Assembly (NCBI RefSeq): GCF_902170785.1
Contig: NZ_CABHYG010000014.1
Location: 248,001-312,000, forward strand
DNA length: 64,000 nt
Reading direction: 5' to 3'
From: Yersinia proxima
Lineage (GTDB): Bacteria; Pseudomonadota; Gammaproteobacteria; Enterobacterales; Enterobacteriaceae
Made by a program: the position numbers and the translations under genes. The notes under the pieces were generated by a model, which was given only the letters and a program-made list of their open reading frames with translations, had not been told where the DNA came from and made no database searches. Below, piece after piece: positions 62,954 through 64,000 of the stretch; positions within the stretch are counted from its first letter, which is position 1; the number at the start of each line of letters is the position of its first letter.

Positions 62954-63518
62954 ACAGTTGCAACGTTGGCTGGAACGGCCTGGTTGGCAGCTCTGCTTAT
63001 ATCAATGGGGGCTACTGGGGCTGATTAGTTTAGGTGTCTATAGCATGGAGTTACGCCCTCAATGGCAACAGCAGCAGCTCAGCGCTCAGGAAATTATCCA
63101 ACACCAACAACAGGTTGAGCGCCAACAGTCAGAGTTGGCATTGTTACCATCGTTATTTTCTCTTCAACAGGAACTGACCGCATTGAGCGCGGCAGAAATA
63201 TCGCGACAGCAACTCGGCGGCGGCTCAATAGCACATCTGGTCGGTAAATGGATTGGGCCTTTTGGCGGTCAGGTTATCAGTTGGCAGCGGCAATCTGAAT
63301 CGCTTGGAATTGAGGCTGATTTTGTCGAGAAAAAACAATGGGATGTAACCTTACGGATCAACTTTTATGGATTACTCCATTTACTTCGTCAGTTAGCCTT
63401 CACCCCATTGCCGGCACAAATCCAGATCGTCGACATTATGGGTGATAGCCATGTGCTGACGGTGAAACTAACCCTACAAGAATATCTTGCCGGAGGTGGA
63501 AGTGAGTCATCACCGTAA
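62946..63518 (+). CDS. hofO: type IV pilus assembly-like protein HofO (PilO-like)
   Basis: The 190-residue protein has the PilO layout: a short N terminus, one membrane helix (QLCLYQWGLLGLISLGVYSM, about 16-35), a Gln-rich coiled coil (about 40-75), and a periplasmic domain ending with QIQIVDIMGDSHVLTVKLTL. Sequence conservation is low in this family, so the call rests on topology, size and position between PilN-like and PilP-like genes. Its 3' end overlaps hofP. Confidence 0.75.
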   Translation: MNKQLQRWLERPGWQLCLYQWGLLGLISLGVYSMELRPQWQQQQLSAQEIIQHQQQVERQQSELALLPSLFSLQQELTALSAAEISRQQLGGGSIAHLVGKWIGPFGGQVISWQRQSESLGIEADFVEKKQWDVTLRINFYGLLHLLRQLAFTPLPAQIQIVDIMGDSHVLTVKLTLQEYLAGGGSESSP

Positions 63519-63879
63519 GAGTGTGTGGGTACTCGGAGGACTACTGGTCGCAGTATCACAGGTTTCGGCTGCGGGTGCAGAATCCCTATTGGTAGAGGTT
63601 GGGCGCAATCCTTTTGAGCGAATATCAACAGCATCTTGTGATGATGATCGGAAAACGCTTGCCGGATGGCGATTGCAGGGCATTGTCCGCGGTGCAGATT
63701 ATCATATTGGCTGGGTACAACGTTCAGAGGGGCAGTGGCAAAAGGTGGCGATAGAAACGCGCTTATTGCCCTATTGGCAGGTAACTCATATCAGTGAGCG
63801 GCAGGTCAGCCTCCAGCATGTCAATTCGGAACGACCATGCTCAGGCTCATCAGGTTCTATGGTGCTTTCAATGCGCTAA
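63502..63879 (+). CDS. hofP: type IV pilus assembly-like protein HofP (PilP-like)
   Basis: A 125-residue secreted or membrane-tethered protein: a signal-like hydrophobic segment (SVWVLGGLLVAVSQVSAAGA, about 7-26) followed by VEVGRNPFERIS and WRLQGIVRGADYHIGWVQ, the pattern of PilP/HofP proteins whose mature part contains an NPF and a WRLQG-type strand. Its GTG start at 63502 has GGAGG five bases upstream and lies within the end of hofO. E. coli HofP has 134 residues. Family placement depends partly on position. Confidence 0.72.
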   Translation: MSHHRKSVWVLGGLLVAVSQVSAAGAESLLVEVGRNPFERISTASCDDDRKTLAGWRLQGIVRGADYHIGWVQRSEGQWQKVAIETRLLPYWQVTHISERQVSLQHVNSERPCSGSSGSMVLSMR

Positions 63880-63914
63880 CCCATTAATAATCAGTAGTAA
63901 AAGGAATGAATCTG

Positions 63915-64000
63915 ATGAGGATTTCTCTATTTAAAATCACAATCATACTTAAAATCAAAAACCGGCTTTGGGCTGCATGTCGCATGGCTCGAGAGCCATT
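63915..64000 (+). CDS. hofQ: probable secretin gene hofQ (5' end only)
   Basis: An open frame starts at ATG 63915 and runs off the right edge (28 complete codons: a basic and hydrophobic start MRISLFKITIILKIKNRLWA, then CRMAREP). AAGGA lies nine bases before this ATG; another ATG at 63906 abuts it. In the hof cluster the next gene after hofP is hofQ, the outer-membrane secretin. The visible part is too short to show a secretin motif, so the call rests on position. Confidence 0.45.
   Translation, partial: MRISLFKITIILKIKNRLWAACRMAREP

Overview
The window looks like chromosomal DNA of a Yersinia, most likely from the Y. enterocolitica side of the genus. Most proteins read as close relatives of the E. 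coli K-12 proteins in the asd, glg, glp, mal, feo, ompR, pckA, mrcA and hof neighbourhoods. Eight ERIC-type intergenic repeats, one of them with a roughly 70-bp insert, point to Yersinia rather than Escherichia. An acetoin (budAB) cluster and a myo-inositol (iol) cluster fit Voges-Proskauer-positive, inositol-using yersiniae; that species-level inference comes from gene content only. I see no prophage, insertion sequence, CRISPR array, tRNA or rRNA, and no clearly broken gene.

Layout. 1-5033: inositol catabolism, iolC (cut by the window edge, minus) divergent from iolD-iolG-iolE. 5062-6735: aaaT (yhhY), the small RNA RyhB behind a near-perfect Fur box, and the pirin yhhW. 6782-9865: gluconate genes gntR, gntT and gntK, with a double GntR operator and a perfect CRP site between gntT and gntK. 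9981-11956: yhgN and asd. 12003-17330: acetoin genes budB and budA, their LysR regulator, and a BtsS-type pyruvate-sensing histidine kinase without a response regulator beside it. 17825-27394: glycogen operon glgBXCAP. 27482-31549: glpD, then glpR, glpG and glpE, all on the minus strand. 31715-39259: malT divergent from malPQ. 39729-42452: nfuA, gntX, bioH and a small DUF1471 protein. 42490-45514: feoABC iron(II) uptake. 46150-51410: tex, greB, ompR, envZ. 51599-57776: pckA, hslO, hslR, yrfG, igaA. 58231-64000: nudE, mrcA and hofMNOP with the probable start of hofQ.

How it fits together. The window is rich in carbon-storage and carbon-entry genes. Glycogen is made by GlgC, GlgA and GlgB and degraded by GlgP and GlgX, and maltodextrins are processed by MalP and MalQ. 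Glycerol-3-phosphate, gluconate and inositol are brought into central metabolism, PckA makes phosphoenolpyruvate, and BudAB drains pyruvate to acetoin. A predicted pyruvate sensor sits directly beside the pyruvate-consuming bud genes. Iron appears twice: Fur-controlled RyhB and the feo operon.

Limits. Gene identities come from reading translated sequences against remembered family members; no search was run. Operators, promoters and terminators are motif readings by eye. I did not find a convincing wholly new system. The most open questions are a leftward terminator with no assigned transcript upstream of btsS, the orphan btsS itself, a pair of palindromic miniature elements, the tandem ERIC pair, and the long AT-rich feo leader.
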